Of a DNA stretch of 64,000 bases, positions 36,839 through 46,433 are shown in pieces (positions within the stretch are counted from its first letter, which is position 1; the number at the start of each line of letters is the position of its first letter). The stretch is from Burkholderiales bacterium (GTDB lineage: Bacteria; Pseudomonadota; Gammaproteobacteria; Burkholderiales; Nitrosomonadaceae), in assembly GCA_024235795.1 (NCBI GenBank), contig JACKLR010000001.1, forward strand, positions 930,001 through 994,000. The letters are read 5' to 3'. Made by a program: the position numbers and the translations under genes. Below the pieces are notes generated by a model. It did no database searches and was not told the origin of the DNA. It worked only from the letters and a program-made list of their open reading frames with translations.

Positions 36839-37326
36839 AAACCCCAAACCTGATCAGCTCTAACATAACCACTTTGTCCATCGCGGTGACGCACTTTTAC
36901 CCACCCTGGCGTATCAGAACTGAGCAACTCCAAGACGACACTTTCTTGAGCCTGAAAAATCAGTTCAGCGCTCTCATCAGCCATTTGATAAATATCAGCA
37001 AGAGGCACTGTTACAACCACAAAACGCTGCTCACTCAATGCCTGCCGCTCGACCCAGGCCAGGCTACCGCTACTATCACGTACTTTTACCCAACCTTCCA
37101 CATTGACAATAGCCTCAACCGGCAAATGCGCACTGGCCACGAATAATTTACCGGATTTCACGGAAGGCGCGTCATACATGACGGTTGCATTCTCGGCAAC
37201 TGAAAAAAAATCCATCTCCGCCTTTGCCTGATAAGGTAATATCAACAGGACACTTGTAAAAAATCCCAAGCAATATCTAAAAAAATCAGTTTTATCTCTC
37301 ACACGAATAAACATACGCTGTTCCAT
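36835..37326 (-). CDS. Exported protein with two bacterial SH3-like domains
   Basis: The 163-residue product has an N-terminal signal (hydrophobic core YCLGFFTSVLLILPYQ, cleavage near AKAEM). Two tandem SH3-like repeats follow, about 45-95 (ending GWVKVRDSSGSLAWVERQAL) and 100-160 (ending GWVKVRHRDGQSGYVRADQV). Such domains often bind cell-wall peptides, but the substrate is unknown. An SH3 gene just before gpsA is common in betaproteobacteria. It overlaps gpsA by four bases. Confidence 0.85.
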   Translation of the reverse strand: MEQRMFIRVRDKTDFFRYCLGFFTSVLLILPYQAKAEMDFFSVAENATVMYDAPSVKSGKLFVASAHLPVEAIVNVEGWVKVRDSSGSLAWVERQALSEQRFVVVTVPLADIYQMADESAELIFQAQESVVLELLSSDTPGWVKVRHRDGQSGYVRADQVWGL

Positions 37327-37363
37327 TTAGCAAATTATTCATTCTTGTTGGCAATCTGGCGCC

Positions 37364-37819
37364 TTATTGTTTTGTTTCAGACGACTCCGTTTGGTTGCGT
37401 TGCTGACTCTGGGTATAAATCGCCTCAAAATTAACCGGATTCAGAATCACTGGCGGAAAACCAGCACGACTTACAATATCTGAAACTGTCTCCCTTAAAT
37501 AGGGAAAGATTATATTCGGACAACCAATACCCAATACCGGAGCAATCTCTGTTTCGGGAACATTTTGTATCCTGAATATTCCTGCCTGATGCACTTCTAC
37601 CAAAAACATGACCGTATCTTTAACTTTGGCCGTAACAGTCACCATTACTTGAACCTCGTAAAGTTCTTCCTTGATCGCTTCACTTTTAGTATTGAGCTGT
37701 AGACTAACCTGTGGCGCTTCCCGTTCAAGAAAAATACTTGGCGCATTCGGTATTTCTAGTGATAAATCTTTCACATAAATTTTTTCAATATTGAAGGCTG
37801 GTTGCCGTTGCTCGCTCAT
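37364..37819 (-). CDS. secB: Protein-export chaperone SecB
   Basis: The 151-residue protein matches SecB in length and sequence: FNIEKIYVKDLSLEIPNAPS, HQAGIFRIQNV, GIGCPNIIFPYLRETVSDIV and GFPPVILNPVNFEAIY. It is a cytosolic tetramer that keeps preproteins unfolded and hands them to SecA. It lies in the conserved rhodanese-grxC-secB-gpsA order. Confidence 0.97.
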   Translation of the reverse strand: MSEQRQPAFNIEKIYVKDLSLEIPNAPSIFLEREAPQVSLQLNTKSEAIKEELYEVQVMVTVTAKVKDTVMFLVEVHQAGIFRIQNVPETEIAPVLGIGCPNIIFPYLRETVSDIVSRAGFPPVILNPVNFEAIYTQSQQRNQTESSETKQ

Positions 37820-37863
37820 GACTTATCTGTTTTAACCTTATAAATTTAAATCAATAGTTATTG

Positions 37864-38121
37864 TCAGGGTGTCAGCAGGGGCATTAATTTACCTTGGTGA
37901 TCCAGTCGCGCCAAATCATCGTATCCCCCGATATGTTTTTCTCCAATATATATTTGTGGAACAGTTCTACGGCCCGTTTTCCCCATCATTTGATTACGCT
38001 GTTCTGGATCAAGATCAATCCGTATTTTTTCTATTTCTTCCACGCCTCTGGCACGCAATAGATTTTCAGCCATTTTGCAATAAGGACAAAAACCTGTCGT
38101 ATACATGACTACCTTATCCAT
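37864..38121 (-). CDS. grxC: Glutaredoxin 3
   Basis: The 85-residue protein has the redox site CPYC (residues 12-15), the cis-Pro loop TVPQIYIGEKHIGGYDDL and normal glutaredoxin length. It uses glutathione to reduce protein disulfides in the cytosol. It lies 3 bp after the rhodanese gene and 44 bp before secB. Confidence 0.96.
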   Translation of the reverse strand: MDKVVMYTTGFCPYCKMAENLLRARGVEEIEKIRIDLDPEQRNQMMGKTGRRTVPQIYIGEKHIGGYDDLARLDHQGKLMPLLTP

Positions 38122-38124
38122 TTT

Positions 38125-38562
38125 TTATCTCTTGACGATGGGTAAGCTTGCTCGCTTCCAGGCATCAATTCCACCCATCAGATTATGAACTTTGCCAAAT
38201 CCGTTTTTATGCAAAACATTACTGGCATGACTAGAGCGTATACCACTTTTATATATTACAACGATCGGTTTTTCCTTAAACTTTTCCAGTTCTACCCAAC
38301 GATCTTCAATTTTTTCAGTCGGTATATGTTTTGAATTGGGCAAATGACCAGCCGCAAACTCACTATCATCTCTCACATCCAGCACGATTGCATCTTCATA
38401 ATTAATCAATTCAATAGCTTTGCGTGTATCAATTTCTTTTGTACCCCGCTTTGTAAAAGCCGGCCATATTAACATTGCCGCACTGACAATCGCCGCGATA
38501 ACAAAAAAAATGTTTTCTATTCTTAGCAAAAAATATTCTTGAAATATTGATGATTCTTCCAT
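38125..38562 (-). CDS. Membrane-anchored rhodanese-like protein
   Basis: The product has one N-terminal membrane helix (IENIFFVIAAIVSAAMLIWP) and a rhodanese domain (IVLDVRDDSEFAAGHLPNSK; PIVVIYKSGIRSSHASNVLH). The position usually occupied by the catalytic Cys holds Lys (YKSGIRSS where active enzymes have a C-X-X-G-X-R loop), so sulfurtransferase activity is doubtful. It may be a binding domain. It resembles YibN of the grxC-secB operon. The ATG at 38562 is preferred to one at 38631, which would add 23 residues. Confidence 0.87.
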   Translation of the reverse strand: MEESSIFQEYFLLRIENIFFVIAAIVSAAMLIWPAFTKRGTKEIDTRKAIELINYEDAIVLDVRDDSEFAAGHLPNSKHIPTEKIEDRWVELEKFKEKPIVVIYKSGIRSSHASNVLHKNGFGKVHNLMGGIDAWKRASLPIVKR

Positions 38563-38920
38563 AAATACGCTTCTTTTCCTTATGTTATAGCTCAATTTTA
38601 TCAGAAACAAACAAAGATCGCTTTGCCCCAATGCTCGAACTGATTAACTTGCGAATGCATATTAACATCAACCCGGCTGTTTCATCGCGTTTTTCAGTTG
38701 AAACTGACTTTAATTCTTTTTATATGACCCATACAGTCACAAAAAAAACACATAACACTCACTTTAGCGATTAACCGTTTAACCGTGTTGTATTCATCAT
38801 ACAGCTTGATTCAGTATAACAATTATTTCACACCAGAAATCAGACAGATGCTGCGTACAATGAGGAAATATAGTAGAATATATGGCTACGTTTTTAAAAA
38901 GAAAGAACGCAAAAAACAAC

Positions 38921-39670
38921 ATGAAAAAAATCGTCCTTCTTCGTCACGGAGAAAGTATCTGGAATAAAGAAAATCGGTTTACTGGTTGGACAGATGTTGA
39001 CTTAACACCCAAAGGTGTCGAAGAAGCACAAAATGCAGGAAAAGTACTGCGTGAAAATGGGTTTAACTTCGATATCGCATATACCTCAGTGCTCAAACGT
39101 GCCATCCGTACCCTATGGATTACACTCGATGAAATGGATTTGATGTGGCTACCTATTCACAATACCTGGCGACTTAATGAACGACACTATGGCGCGTTGC
39201 AAGGTCTGAATAAAGCCGAGACGGCCGCCAAATTTGGCGATGAACAGGTTTTGATCTGGCGACGCAGTTATGACACCAGACCGCCGGAACTGTCAATCGA
39301 TGACGAGCGTTATCCGGGCACAGACCGACGTTATAAGCATCTTACGCATTTAGAATTACCCCGTACTGAATGTCTTAAAGATACCGTTGCAAGATTCTTG
39401 CCCTACTGGAAAGAAATCGTAGCCCCTCAAGTTCAGTCCGGAAAAAATATTATCATTACAGCACATGGCAATTCTTTACGTGCACTCGTAAAATATCTTG
39501 ACAACATTTCTGATCAGGATATTTTGAAGTGCAACATACCGACAGGAATTCCGTTAATATACGAGCTTGATGACCAGTTAAACCCTATCCGTAACTATTA
39601 CCTGGGCGATCAGTCCGTAATACAAGAAGCCATGCAAAAAGTTGCCAATCAAGGAAAATCTGCCGGATAA
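38921..39670 (+). CDS. gpmA: 2,3-bisphosphoglycerate-dependent phosphoglycerate mutase
   Basis: The enzyme interconverts 3- and 2-phosphoglycerate in glycolysis and gluconeogenesis. It starts MKKIVLLRHGESIWNKENRF with the phospho-accepting His of RHGES. FTGWTDVDLTPKG, LNERHYGALQGLNKAE and ITAHGNSLRALVKYLDN complete the active site. The ATG at 38921 gives the usual N-terminus, but an in-frame ATG at 38882 adds 13 residues and cannot be excluded. It heads a plus-strand group with the EnvC-like, ctpA and moeB-like genes. Confidence 0.95.
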   Translation: MKKIVLLRHGESIWNKENRFTGWTDVDLTPKGVEEAQNAGKVLRENGFNFDIAYTSVLKRAIRTLWITLDEMDLMWLPIHNTWRLNERHYGALQGLNKAETAAKFGDEQVLIWRRSYDTRPPELSIDDERYPGTDRRYKHLTHLELPRTECLKDTVARFLPYWKEIVAPQVQSGKNIIITAHGNSLRALVKYLDNISDQDILKCNIPTGIPLIYELDDQLNPIRNYYLGDQSVIQEAMQKVANQGKSAG

Positions 39671-39761
39671 TTTATACTCACAAATACTGTCAGCCTAGAT
39701 ATACCAAACTATACCAAACCGTTAAATAACAACCTGTCGTTCAGATAGCGCGCATTCATAC

Positions 39762-40955
39762 TTGAAATCAGTTCAGCCCGTTAACACTAGCCAACGCCAT
39801 AAATCAGTTCTTTTAGGCATCATAATGCTGCTCTGCACTTCTGATGCGGCATCTGATAATCAAAAAAAACTGGAAACGCTGCGCAACACCATAAAAGCCT
39901 TACAAACGGAAATGACTGTGCATGAAAAGACAAAGCGACATGCTACGGATGCACTCCGAAATACAGAGCAATCCATCAGCAACATAAATCGCAAACTGGT
40001 TGAATTAAGAAAAAATCAGCAGATAATAAATGAAGAATTGAAACAGGTTTTAACAAAGCAAAAAAAGCTTAAGCACGAATTAAATGCAGAACGAGATCAA
40101 TTGAGTGCGCTCCTGTTTCAACAATATCTCGGGAATGAAAAAAACTATTTGCGTGCATTACTCAATCAACAAAATCCAAACCAGGCTGCACGGGAAATGT
40201 ATTACTATCAACAGTTATCCAAGTCCAGCACTGAAAATATCAACAACCTTCATGACAAATTGAATCAGCTTCAAACATTAGCCCAAGCCGCGCACGAGAA
40301 AAAAGACAAGATAACTGCCATCCATGCTGAGCATGCGCGTCAAAAAGTAAAACTTGAACAGGAAAAATTAAACCATAAAGCAATCTTCACACGGGTATCC
40401 AAGGAAATTGCCCAGCAACAAAACCAAATTGACAAACTCACACAGGATGAAAAACGTGTTGCAAGATTAGTTCATGAGATCAATAACATACTAAAAAAAG
40501 ACAATAAGAAAGCATACTATAACACCCGCCTCCCAGATCCAACACATCGGAATGATGCCTTTCCGATACTCAAGGGCAAACTAAACATTCCTGTGCGCGG
40601 GAAACTTGCAAACCGTTTTGGTGGTCAACGTTCAGGAAGGCATGTCACATGGAAAGGACTCTTTATCAGCTCACCCCAAGGCAGCACCGTAAAAGCTATT
40701 GCCTCTGGGCGCGTTGTTTTTGCTGACTGGCTGCGCGGTTTTGGAAACCTGATGATAATAGACCATTCACATGATTATATGAGCCTGTATGGCAATAACG
40801 AAGCTCTCTTAAAGCAAGTTGGCGATAGTGTACAAAGCGGCGACACCATTGCGATCGTTGGAAATAGCGGCGGAAATCCAGATTCGGGCCTGTACTTTGA
40901 ACTACGCCACCAAGGCAAAGCATTTGACCCGTTAACCTGGATAAAATTAGAATGA
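39762..40955 (+). CDS. EnvC-like murein hydrolase activator (degenerate LytM/M23 domain)
   Basis: The 397-residue exported protein starts at a TTG and has a hydrophobic signal near SVLLGIIMLLCTSDAASD. A long coiled coil covers about 35-245, and a C-terminal LytM domain covers about 270-395. The zinc ligands of active M23 peptidases appear lost: the HxGxD-like site reads VTWKGLFI and the HxH site reads LYFELRH. This is as expected for EnvC, which activates amidases at the division septum rather than cutting peptidoglycan itself. It lies 91 bp after gpmA and 209 bp before ctpA. Confidence 0.9.
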   Translation: MKSVQPVNTSQRHKSVLLGIIMLLCTSDAASDNQKKLETLRNTIKALQTEMTVHEKTKRHATDALRNTEQSISNINRKLVELRKNQQIINEELKQVLTKQKKLKHELNAERDQLSALLFQQYLGNEKNYLRALLNQQNPNQAAREMYYYQQLSKSSTENINNLHDKLNQLQTLAQAAHEKKDKITAIHAEHARQKVKLEQEKLNHKAIFTRVSKEIAQQQNQIDKLTQDEKRVARLVHEINNILKKDNKKAYYNTRLPDPTHRNDAFPILKGKLNIPVRGKLANRFGGQRSGRHVTWKGLFISSPQGSTVKAIASGRVVFADWLRGFGNLMIIDHSHDYMSLYGNNEALLKQVGDSVQSGDTIAIVGNSGGNPDSGLYFELRHQGKAFDPLTWIKLE

Positions 40956-41164
40956 CGCGTTTAAACTACCGACAATACATTTTGTCAAATATTGCTGGAG
41001 TAAAAAATTCAATAAAGAATATATTGTTTATCAAAGAAAAATGAACACTTTTAGGGTATTTTTACTGTATGATCAACAGCATCTATAGTATAAATTAATA
41101 GAACTATTGTTTGAAAATTTGAAATTACAATCACTTAAAATTCGTTAAGTGCGGAGACAGTATC

Positions 41165-42577
41165 ATGAGTAACATAGTTAAAAAAGCAGGTTTAGTTTTT
41201 GTTGGCGTAATCACAGGCGTGATGCTCAGCTTGAATTTTTCCGCTATCGCCAAAAGAGATTCAACAGAAGTCATGCATCCGCTACCTATCGAAGAATTGC
41301 GTACCTTTGCACAGGTCTTTGGACGCATTAAAAGTGACTATGTAGAATCTGTAGAGGACAAACGACTGATCACTGAGGCCATCAATGGCATGCTAGTCGG
41401 CCTTGATCCACATTCATCCTATCTGGACAAGGATGAATACAAGGAACTGCAAATTGGAACCCACGGTGAATTTGGAGGACTGGGTATTCAGGTAACAATG
41501 GAAGACGGGCTGGTTAAAGTCATTTCACCCATTGAAGATACACCCGCATTTCGGGCAGGCATCCAAACCGGTGACTTGATTGTCAAATTGGATGATACAG
41601 CAGTCAAAGGTATGTCTTTGACTGAAGCAATCAAACTGATGCGTGGAAAACCTGACACCTCAATTACCATAACAATCATACGGGAAGGGGAAAAAGAACC
41701 ACTGGTGTTTACGCTGGTACGTGACATTATCAAGATTCAGAGCGTCAAATCCAAGCTGATAGAACCGGGTTATGCATATATCCGTATTACACAATTCCAA
41801 GAACATACCGGCGAAAATTTGGCAAAAGCCATTAAAACACTCTTTTCAGAAAGCACAGAATCCATGAAAGGTCTGATTCTTGATTTACGCAATGACCCAG
41901 GAGGGTTATTAAATGGTGCTGTTGCTGTATCGTCCGCTTTTCTTCCAGAAAATGCGCTGGTCGTTTACACGGAAGGCCGTACAGCGGATGCAAAAATGCG
42001 GTTGCACGCCAATCCAGAATATTACTTGCGCGGTCATGGCAAGGATTATCTGCTGGGTTTGCCATCTGAAATCAAAACAGTACCAATGATTACGTTGGTC
42101 AATGGCGGCTCAGCATCAGCTTCTGAGATTGTTGCAGGCGCGCTGCAAGATCATAAACGATCCATCGTCATGGGTTCGCAAACTTTTGGAAAAGGATCAG
42201 TGCAAACTGTTTTACCCTTGGGAAATGACACCGCGATCAAACTAACAACCGCACTTTACTATACGCCAAACGGTCATTCCATCCAGGCAACAGGTATAAC
42301 ACCGGATATACTGGACGAATCAGAAAACGACGATCAACGCTTGCGTGAATCAGATTTGAATCGTCATATATCCAATGGAAAAAAAGGTGAGAAAAAAACC
42401 GAAACTGACACAACAGCCGAAGAAGCAAGCAAGCCCAAAAAAGAAACAAGCAAAAAGAACACTGGCCCGATAGAATTCGGTTCCGAAGAGGATCAATTGT
42501 TAATACAGGCCATGAATTACTTTAAAGGCGTTACTACCGACTCACTTAAAAAAAAGGACAGTGAAACTGGCGGTTAA
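41165..42577 (+). CDS. ctpA: Carboxy-terminal processing protease (S41 family)
   Basis: The 470-residue protein has an N-terminal membrane/signal segment (AGLVFVGVITGVMLSLNFSA), a PDZ domain (about 95-180, GEFGGLGIQVTMEDGLVKVI) and the S41 catalytic core. The nucleophile Ser lies in NGGSASASEIVAGAL and the base Lys in GSQTFGKGSVQT. It cleaves the C-terminal ends of periplasmic proteins. The C-terminus is a charged Lys/Glu/Thr-rich tail. GGAG before the ATG supports the start. Confidence 0.95.
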   Translation: MSNIVKKAGLVFVGVITGVMLSLNFSAIAKRDSTEVMHPLPIEELRTFAQVFGRIKSDYVESVEDKRLITEAINGMLVGLDPHSSYLDKDEYKELQIGTHGEFGGLGIQVTMEDGLVKVISPIEDTPAFRAGIQTGDLIVKLDDTAVKGMSLTEAIKLMRGKPDTSITITIIREGEKEPLVFTLVRDIIKIQSVKSKLIEPGYAYIRITQFQEHTGENLAKAIKTLFSESTESMKGLILDLRNDPGGLLNGAVAVSSAFLPENALVVYTEGRTADAKMRLHANPEYYLRGHGKDYLLGLPSEIKTVPMITLVNGGSASASEIVAGALQDHKRSIVMGSQTFGKGSVQTVLPLGNDTAIKLTTALYYTPNGHSIQATGITPDILDESENDDQRLRESDLNRHISNGKKGEKKTETDTTAEEASKPKKETSKKNTGPIEFGSEEDQLLIQAMNYFKGVTTDSLKKKDSETGG

Positions 42578-42588
42578 TCATTAACCGC
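42570..42588. repeat. Stem-loop overlapping the ctpA stop codon
   Basis: GCGGTTAA-TCA-TTAACCGC is a perfect 8-bp stem with a 3-nt loop covering the ctpA TAA. There is no adjacent U-run, so a transcription terminator is uncertain. It may instead protect the ctpA message from 3' exonucleases. Confidence 0.6.
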
Positions 42589-42626
42589 AACGTGACTTTT
42601 GACCATAAAAATACCGGAGCACTTGT

Positions 42627-43379
42627 GTGTTGAATGACGACCAATTGCTTCGGTACAGTCGTCATATTATGTTGCCTGAAATTGATATTTCAGGCCAAGA
42701 AAGATTACTCGACTCACATGTGCTTATCCTCGGCGCAGGTGGTTTGGGTTCGCCGGCAGCGCTTTATCTGGCCGCCAGCGGCGTTGGCAAACTCACCCTG
42801 TGCGACGGCGATGCAGTGGATTTAACCAATCTTCAGCGTCAAATCATCCATAATACAGCATCAATTGGCCTTTCCAAGGCTCAGTCCGCCAAAAAGACAT
42901 TAACCGGCATCAACCCGGAAGTTCAGATTACCGCGCTTGAAAAATTTGTACAAGATACAGAACTGACTCAACTGGTAGCCGAAGTTGATGCAGTAGTCGA
43001 TGCCAGTGATAACTTCGCGACACGCCACAGTGTCAACAAAGCCTGTGTTATCCATCAGAAACCACTGATCTCCGGTGCGGTTGTTCGTTTTGAAGCACAG
43101 GTTTCAGTCTTTGATTTGCGCCGACCAGGCAGCCCCTGCTATCACTGCCTTTATCCCGAAGAGGGCGATACCGAAGATATGCCCTGTTCAATAATGGGCG
43201 TCTTTTCTCCGTTGACAGGTATTATTGGCAGCATACAGGCTGCCGAAACAATAAAAATTCTGTTAAATATCGGTGTTACGCTCAGCGGCCGGATTCAATT
43301 GCTGAATGGACTGACCACGAACTGGCGCACAATAAATCTGCACCAGGATCCTGCCTGCATGGTTTGCCGGCAACGATAA
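42627..43379 (+). CDS. moeB: Molybdopterin-synthase/ThiS adenylyltransferase family protein (MoeB/ThiF/HesA)
   Basis: The 250-residue protein has the ThiF fold: LLRYSRHIMLPEIDISGQER, ATP-binding GAGGLGSPAALYLAASGVG, the conserved DLTNLQRQIIH and DASDNFATRH. The zinc site is formed by CYHCLYP and CMVCRQR. Such enzymes adenylate the C-terminal Gly of MoaD or ThiS. The gene name is likely, but MoeB and ThiF are hard to separate from sequence alone. It starts at GTG with GGAG eight bases upstream. Confidence 0.88.
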   Translation: MLNDDQLLRYSRHIMLPEIDISGQERLLDSHVLILGAGGLGSPAALYLAASGVGKLTLCDGDAVDLTNLQRQIIHNTASIGLSKAQSAKKTLTGINPEVQITALEKFVQDTELTQLVAEVDAVVDASDNFATRHSVNKACVIHQKPLISGAVVRFEAQVSVFDLRRPGSPCYHCLYPEEGDTEDMPCSIMGVFSPLTGIIGSIQAAETIKILLNIGVTLSGRIQLLNGLTTNWRTINLHQDPACMVCRQR

Positions 43380-43440
43380 TGGAAACAAAAAGAAGATTGA
43401 GCAAAATACCTGCTTTCACCATTGCATGTGCGATTTAAAC

Positions 43441-44313
43441 TTACACGCCGGCAACAGTCTCAGGTTTTTGCAACAGGAAAATCCCCCACGCTAAATAACC
43501 GTTTTTGCCGCCTTCTATCCAGTAACCCAACCCGGTTTTCATGCGTTCAATATAGGCCGGATCAACTTTATCAGCCAGATCATCCGAGTATTTTTCAGTT
43601 TCTTCAAGTATACGCTGATAATGTTTGATCAACTGACCGGTAAAATCGTCAAATTTGACCACGTCAAACCCAACATTGCCACCAGCCTGGCGATAAAACC
43701 CGGGTGAACCCAGCGAACTCAAGTGAATACGATCTAAAATAGGTTGCAGCACCCCCGGCGGACAGGAATCTGCCTGCATCGGATCTGTAAAAACAAAATG
43801 TCCTCCCGGTTTTAAAACCCGAAAAGCTTCCGTCAACACTTGTTCACGATTGCCACTGTGCAAAATCGCATCTTGAGACCAGATAACATCAAAACCCTTA
43901 TTTCGCTCCGCAGTTGTAAATGGAAGCGTTTCAAAACTACCATCAATCACCTGAATTTTTTCAGACAAATGCGCAGCTGAATTTAATTCACGTGCACGTT
44001 GATTCTCAATCTCACTCAAATTCAATGCTTTTACCTGCGCACCAAAGGTTCTTGCCAGATAGCGGGCAGCACCACAATATCCAGAGCCCAGATCGAGAAC
44101 AACATCTCCGGCATTCAACGATGGTAAATAACCGGCCATCGTTTGCACTGTTCTTTGACTGGCAACGCTAATTGATTCATTCGCCGTTTCATATAAACCG
44201 ATATGGATATCCTCGCCACCCCATATTGTGCTGTAGAAATGATCGGCGTCTTCGCTGTTATAATACGCTCGCGCCGTATTGACGGCAGCAGACTGAGTTG
44301 TTGAATTCATCAT
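43441..44313 (-). CDS. Sarcosine/dimethylglycine N-methyltransferase (glycine betaine synthesis)
   Basis: This SAM-dependent methyltransferase (about 290 residues from the ATG at 44313) has ARAYYNSEDADHFYSTIWGG at its N-terminus, motif I VVLDLGSGYCGAARYLART, and a C-terminal region WIEGGKNGYLAWGIFLLQKP, as in sarcosine/dimethylglycine methyltransferases of halophilic proteobacteria. It would methylate sarcosine to dimethylglycine and betaine in the cytosol. A longer frame from 44403 overlaps the preceding gene and is not needed. It begins one base after the stop of the glycine/sarcosine methyltransferase, so the two are coupled. Confidence 0.87.
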   Translation of the reverse strand: MMNSTTQSAAVNTARAYYNSEDADHFYSTIWGGEDIHIGLYETANESISVASQRTVQTMAGYLPSLNAGDVVLDLGSGYCGAARYLARTFGAQVKALNLSEIENQRARELNSAAHLSEKIQVIDGSFETLPFTTAERNKGFDVIWSQDAILHSGNREQVLTEAFRVLKPGGHFVFTDPMQADSCPPGVLQPILDRIHLSSLGSPGFYRQAGGNVGFDVVKFDDFTGQLIKHYQRILEETEKYSDDLADKVDPAYIERMKTGLGYWIEGGKNGYLAWGIFLLQKPETVAGV

Positions 44314-44314
44314 G

Positions 44315-45139
44315 CTATTCGTCCGTTGGTTGATAGGCTTTTTCTGCAATATGTATAAAAAAGTCTGGATCGTTTTCGCGATAGGTTTCCTGAAAATCTC
44401 CAAACGTTTCTACTTGCTGAAAACCGACTTCGTGCATCAAACGCGTCGTATAACTTTTTCTGAGTGGAAACATATTCAAATAAAATTTTTCGCCATCAGA
44501 AAATTGATATTCAAACCGCGCAAGCCCTTTGTCAGTATGTACCGGTTTTACCGAAACATCTGTTCCACAGTAATAGTAAGTATGGGTGCTTGAGAAACCA
44601 TGATCCAATAATGCATCATAATTACGTTGATCCAATATCAGTACGCCATCATGGCGCAACGCGGCGTAAAATTCGGCCAATGCTTTGCGGCGGTCATTCT
44701 CATCAAATAAATGTGTAAACGAGTTACCCAGACAAATAATCGCATCGAATTTCTGATGCACATCCCGGTTAAGCCAGCGCCAGTCAGCCTGCACAGTGCG
44801 TAAAACATGACCACGGGAACGTCCATTATCAAATGCTCTGGATAGCATTTCCGCGCTTCCATCCGCACTGACCACTTCAAACCCCGCTTCCAGCAACCGG
44901 ACGGAATGAAAACCGGTTCCAGTTGCTACATCCAGTACTTGCTGGCAACCTCTTTCTTTGAGTAGATTAATAAAAAAGGAACCCTCGGACTGGATCCGTG
45001 CATTCCAGTCTATCAGCGAATCCCATTTCTGAACAAACGCGTGCACATATTCTGCACGGTATTGATCGGTCTCACGAACGGATACCGGGTCAGACCCGTA
45101 ATCCTGTTCGAAATCCTGTTGAGTGAATGAAGCTTTCAT
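44315..45139 (-). CDS. Glycine/sarcosine N-methyltransferase (glycine betaine synthesis)
   Basis: The 274-residue protein matches the bacterial GSMT type: DQYRAEYVHAFVQKWDSLID, motif I VLDVATGTGFHSVRLLEAGF, CLGNSFTHLFDENDRRKALA and ILDQRNYDALLDHGF. It methylates glycine to sarcosine and dimethylglycine with SAM. With the next gene it forms a complete three-step route from glycine to glycine betaine, an osmoprotectant. It is divergent from ribF, with 179 bp between the starts. Confidence 0.88.
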   Translation of the reverse strand: MKASFTQQDFEQDYGSDPVSVRETDQYRAEYVHAFVQKWDSLIDWNARIQSEGSFFINLLKERGCQQVLDVATGTGFHSVRLLEAGFEVVSADGSAEMLSRAFDNGRSRGHVLRTVQADWRWLNRDVHQKFDAIICLGNSFTHLFDENDRRKALAEFYAALRHDGVLILDQRNYDALLDHGFSSTHTYYYCGTDVSVKPVHTDKGLARFEYQFSDGEKFYLNMFPLRKSYTTRLMHEVGFQQVETFGDFQETYRENDPDFFIHIAEKAYQPTDE

Positions 45140-45318
45140 ATCTTCTTTCTCCGTGAGTATTCGTGTAAAAACACTGCTGCCCTATTGTTCCCGAGCAACA
45201 ACACTAAACACCGGAATAAAAACCAGTTTTAATTCTTGTCAAATAATTGAAATTCGACGGCGATCTAGACCAGTTTGGCAAAACCAAGCTAAAATTGTTA
45301 GTTTTCAGGTAACTTTAC

Positions 45319-46275
45319 ATGCAAATCTGGCGAAGCAGACCTTCACCAAATAAAAAGACACCGCTTGCGCTGACAATAGGCAATTTTGACGGCGTACATT
45401 TAGGCCACCAAGCAATGCTATCTCGTTTGAAGCATGCCGCTAACAAACTTGGACTAGCTACTTGTGTCATGACTTTTGAACCGCATCCGCGCGAATTTTT
45501 CGCGCCCGACCAAGCACCTACTCGTTTAACCAGCTTCAGAGAAAAACTTGAACAGCTGGCCAAATCCGATGTTGATTACGTACGAGTATACCGTTTCAAT
45601 TATGATTTCGCAAAAATTCATCCCGAAGAATTTATTTCCGCACTCCTGAAAAAAGAGCTTTCAGTCCGATGGTTGCTCGTGGGTGACGATTTTCGTTTTG
45701 GTGCACGCCGCGCGGGAGATTTTGGCATGCTCAACGCTTTATCCAAGCAGTATGGATATGAAGTGGATGAAATGCCGAGCTTTTTAATTGATGGCCATCG
45801 CGTATCCAGCAGCTTGATCAGACAAGTACTCAACGAAGGTGACCTGCAAAAAGCCAGTCGTTTTTTAGGGCGGCCCTATAGCATGAGCGGCCGTGTAATC
45901 GATGGCGACAAATTAGGAAAAAAACTGGGCTTTCCAACTGCAAATATCCAGATCAGACATAACCGGCCGCCCTTATCCGGTATTTTTGTTGTAAACGTTT
46001 ATGGCGCGGTTAAATCTGCGCCGTCTCTGGCGCTTCCCGGTGTTGCCAGTCTCGGAGTCAGGCCAACTGTACACATTGACGGCAAACCGGTTCTGGAAGT
46101 CCATTTATTCGATTTTGACCAAACCATTTACGGTTATCACTTGCAGGTTGATTTCCTGCTTAAACTGCGCGACGAGGAAAAATATCCCGACCTGACGCAA
46201 CTCACTCAACAGATTGAAAAAGATATTATCGAAGCAAAAAACTATTTTAATCAAATGAATGTCAAGACAGAATAA
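45319..46275 (+). CDS. ribF: Bifunctional riboflavin kinase/FMN adenylyltransferase
   Basis: The 318-residue protein has an N-terminal FMN adenylyltransferase domain (TIGNFDGVHLGHQAMLSRLK; SSSLIRQVLNEGD) and a C-terminal riboflavin kinase domain (GRVIDGDKLGKKLGFPTANI; RPTVHIDGKPVLEVHLFDFD). It makes FMN and FAD. ribF-ileS-lspA on one strand is the classical order in proteobacteria. Confidence 0.97.
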   Translation: MQIWRSRPSPNKKTPLALTIGNFDGVHLGHQAMLSRLKHAANKLGLATCVMTFEPHPREFFAPDQAPTRLTSFREKLEQLAKSDVDYVRVYRFNYDFAKIHPEEFISALLKKELSVRWLLVGDDFRFGARRAGDFGMLNALSKQYGYEVDEMPSFLIDGHRVSSSLIRQVLNEGDLQKASRFLGRPYSMSGRVIDGDKLGKKLGFPTANIQIRHNRPPLSGIFVVNVYGAVKSAPSLALPGVASLGVRPTVHIDGKPVLEVHLFDFDQTIYGYHLQVDFLLKLRDEEKYPDLTQLTQQIEKDIIEAKNYFNQMNVKTE

Positions 46276-46433
46276 ACGATTCAAACACTGAAACTCGCAA
46301 ATGAACACACTTAATTCATACAAAAAACAACAGCATGTCATAAAATAGCAACAGTTCATGCTTATTCGTATATTATTCTATTGCAATACAAGATACCGAG
46401 ATTCGCGCGCAGCCAACGCTATTGAACATTGTC

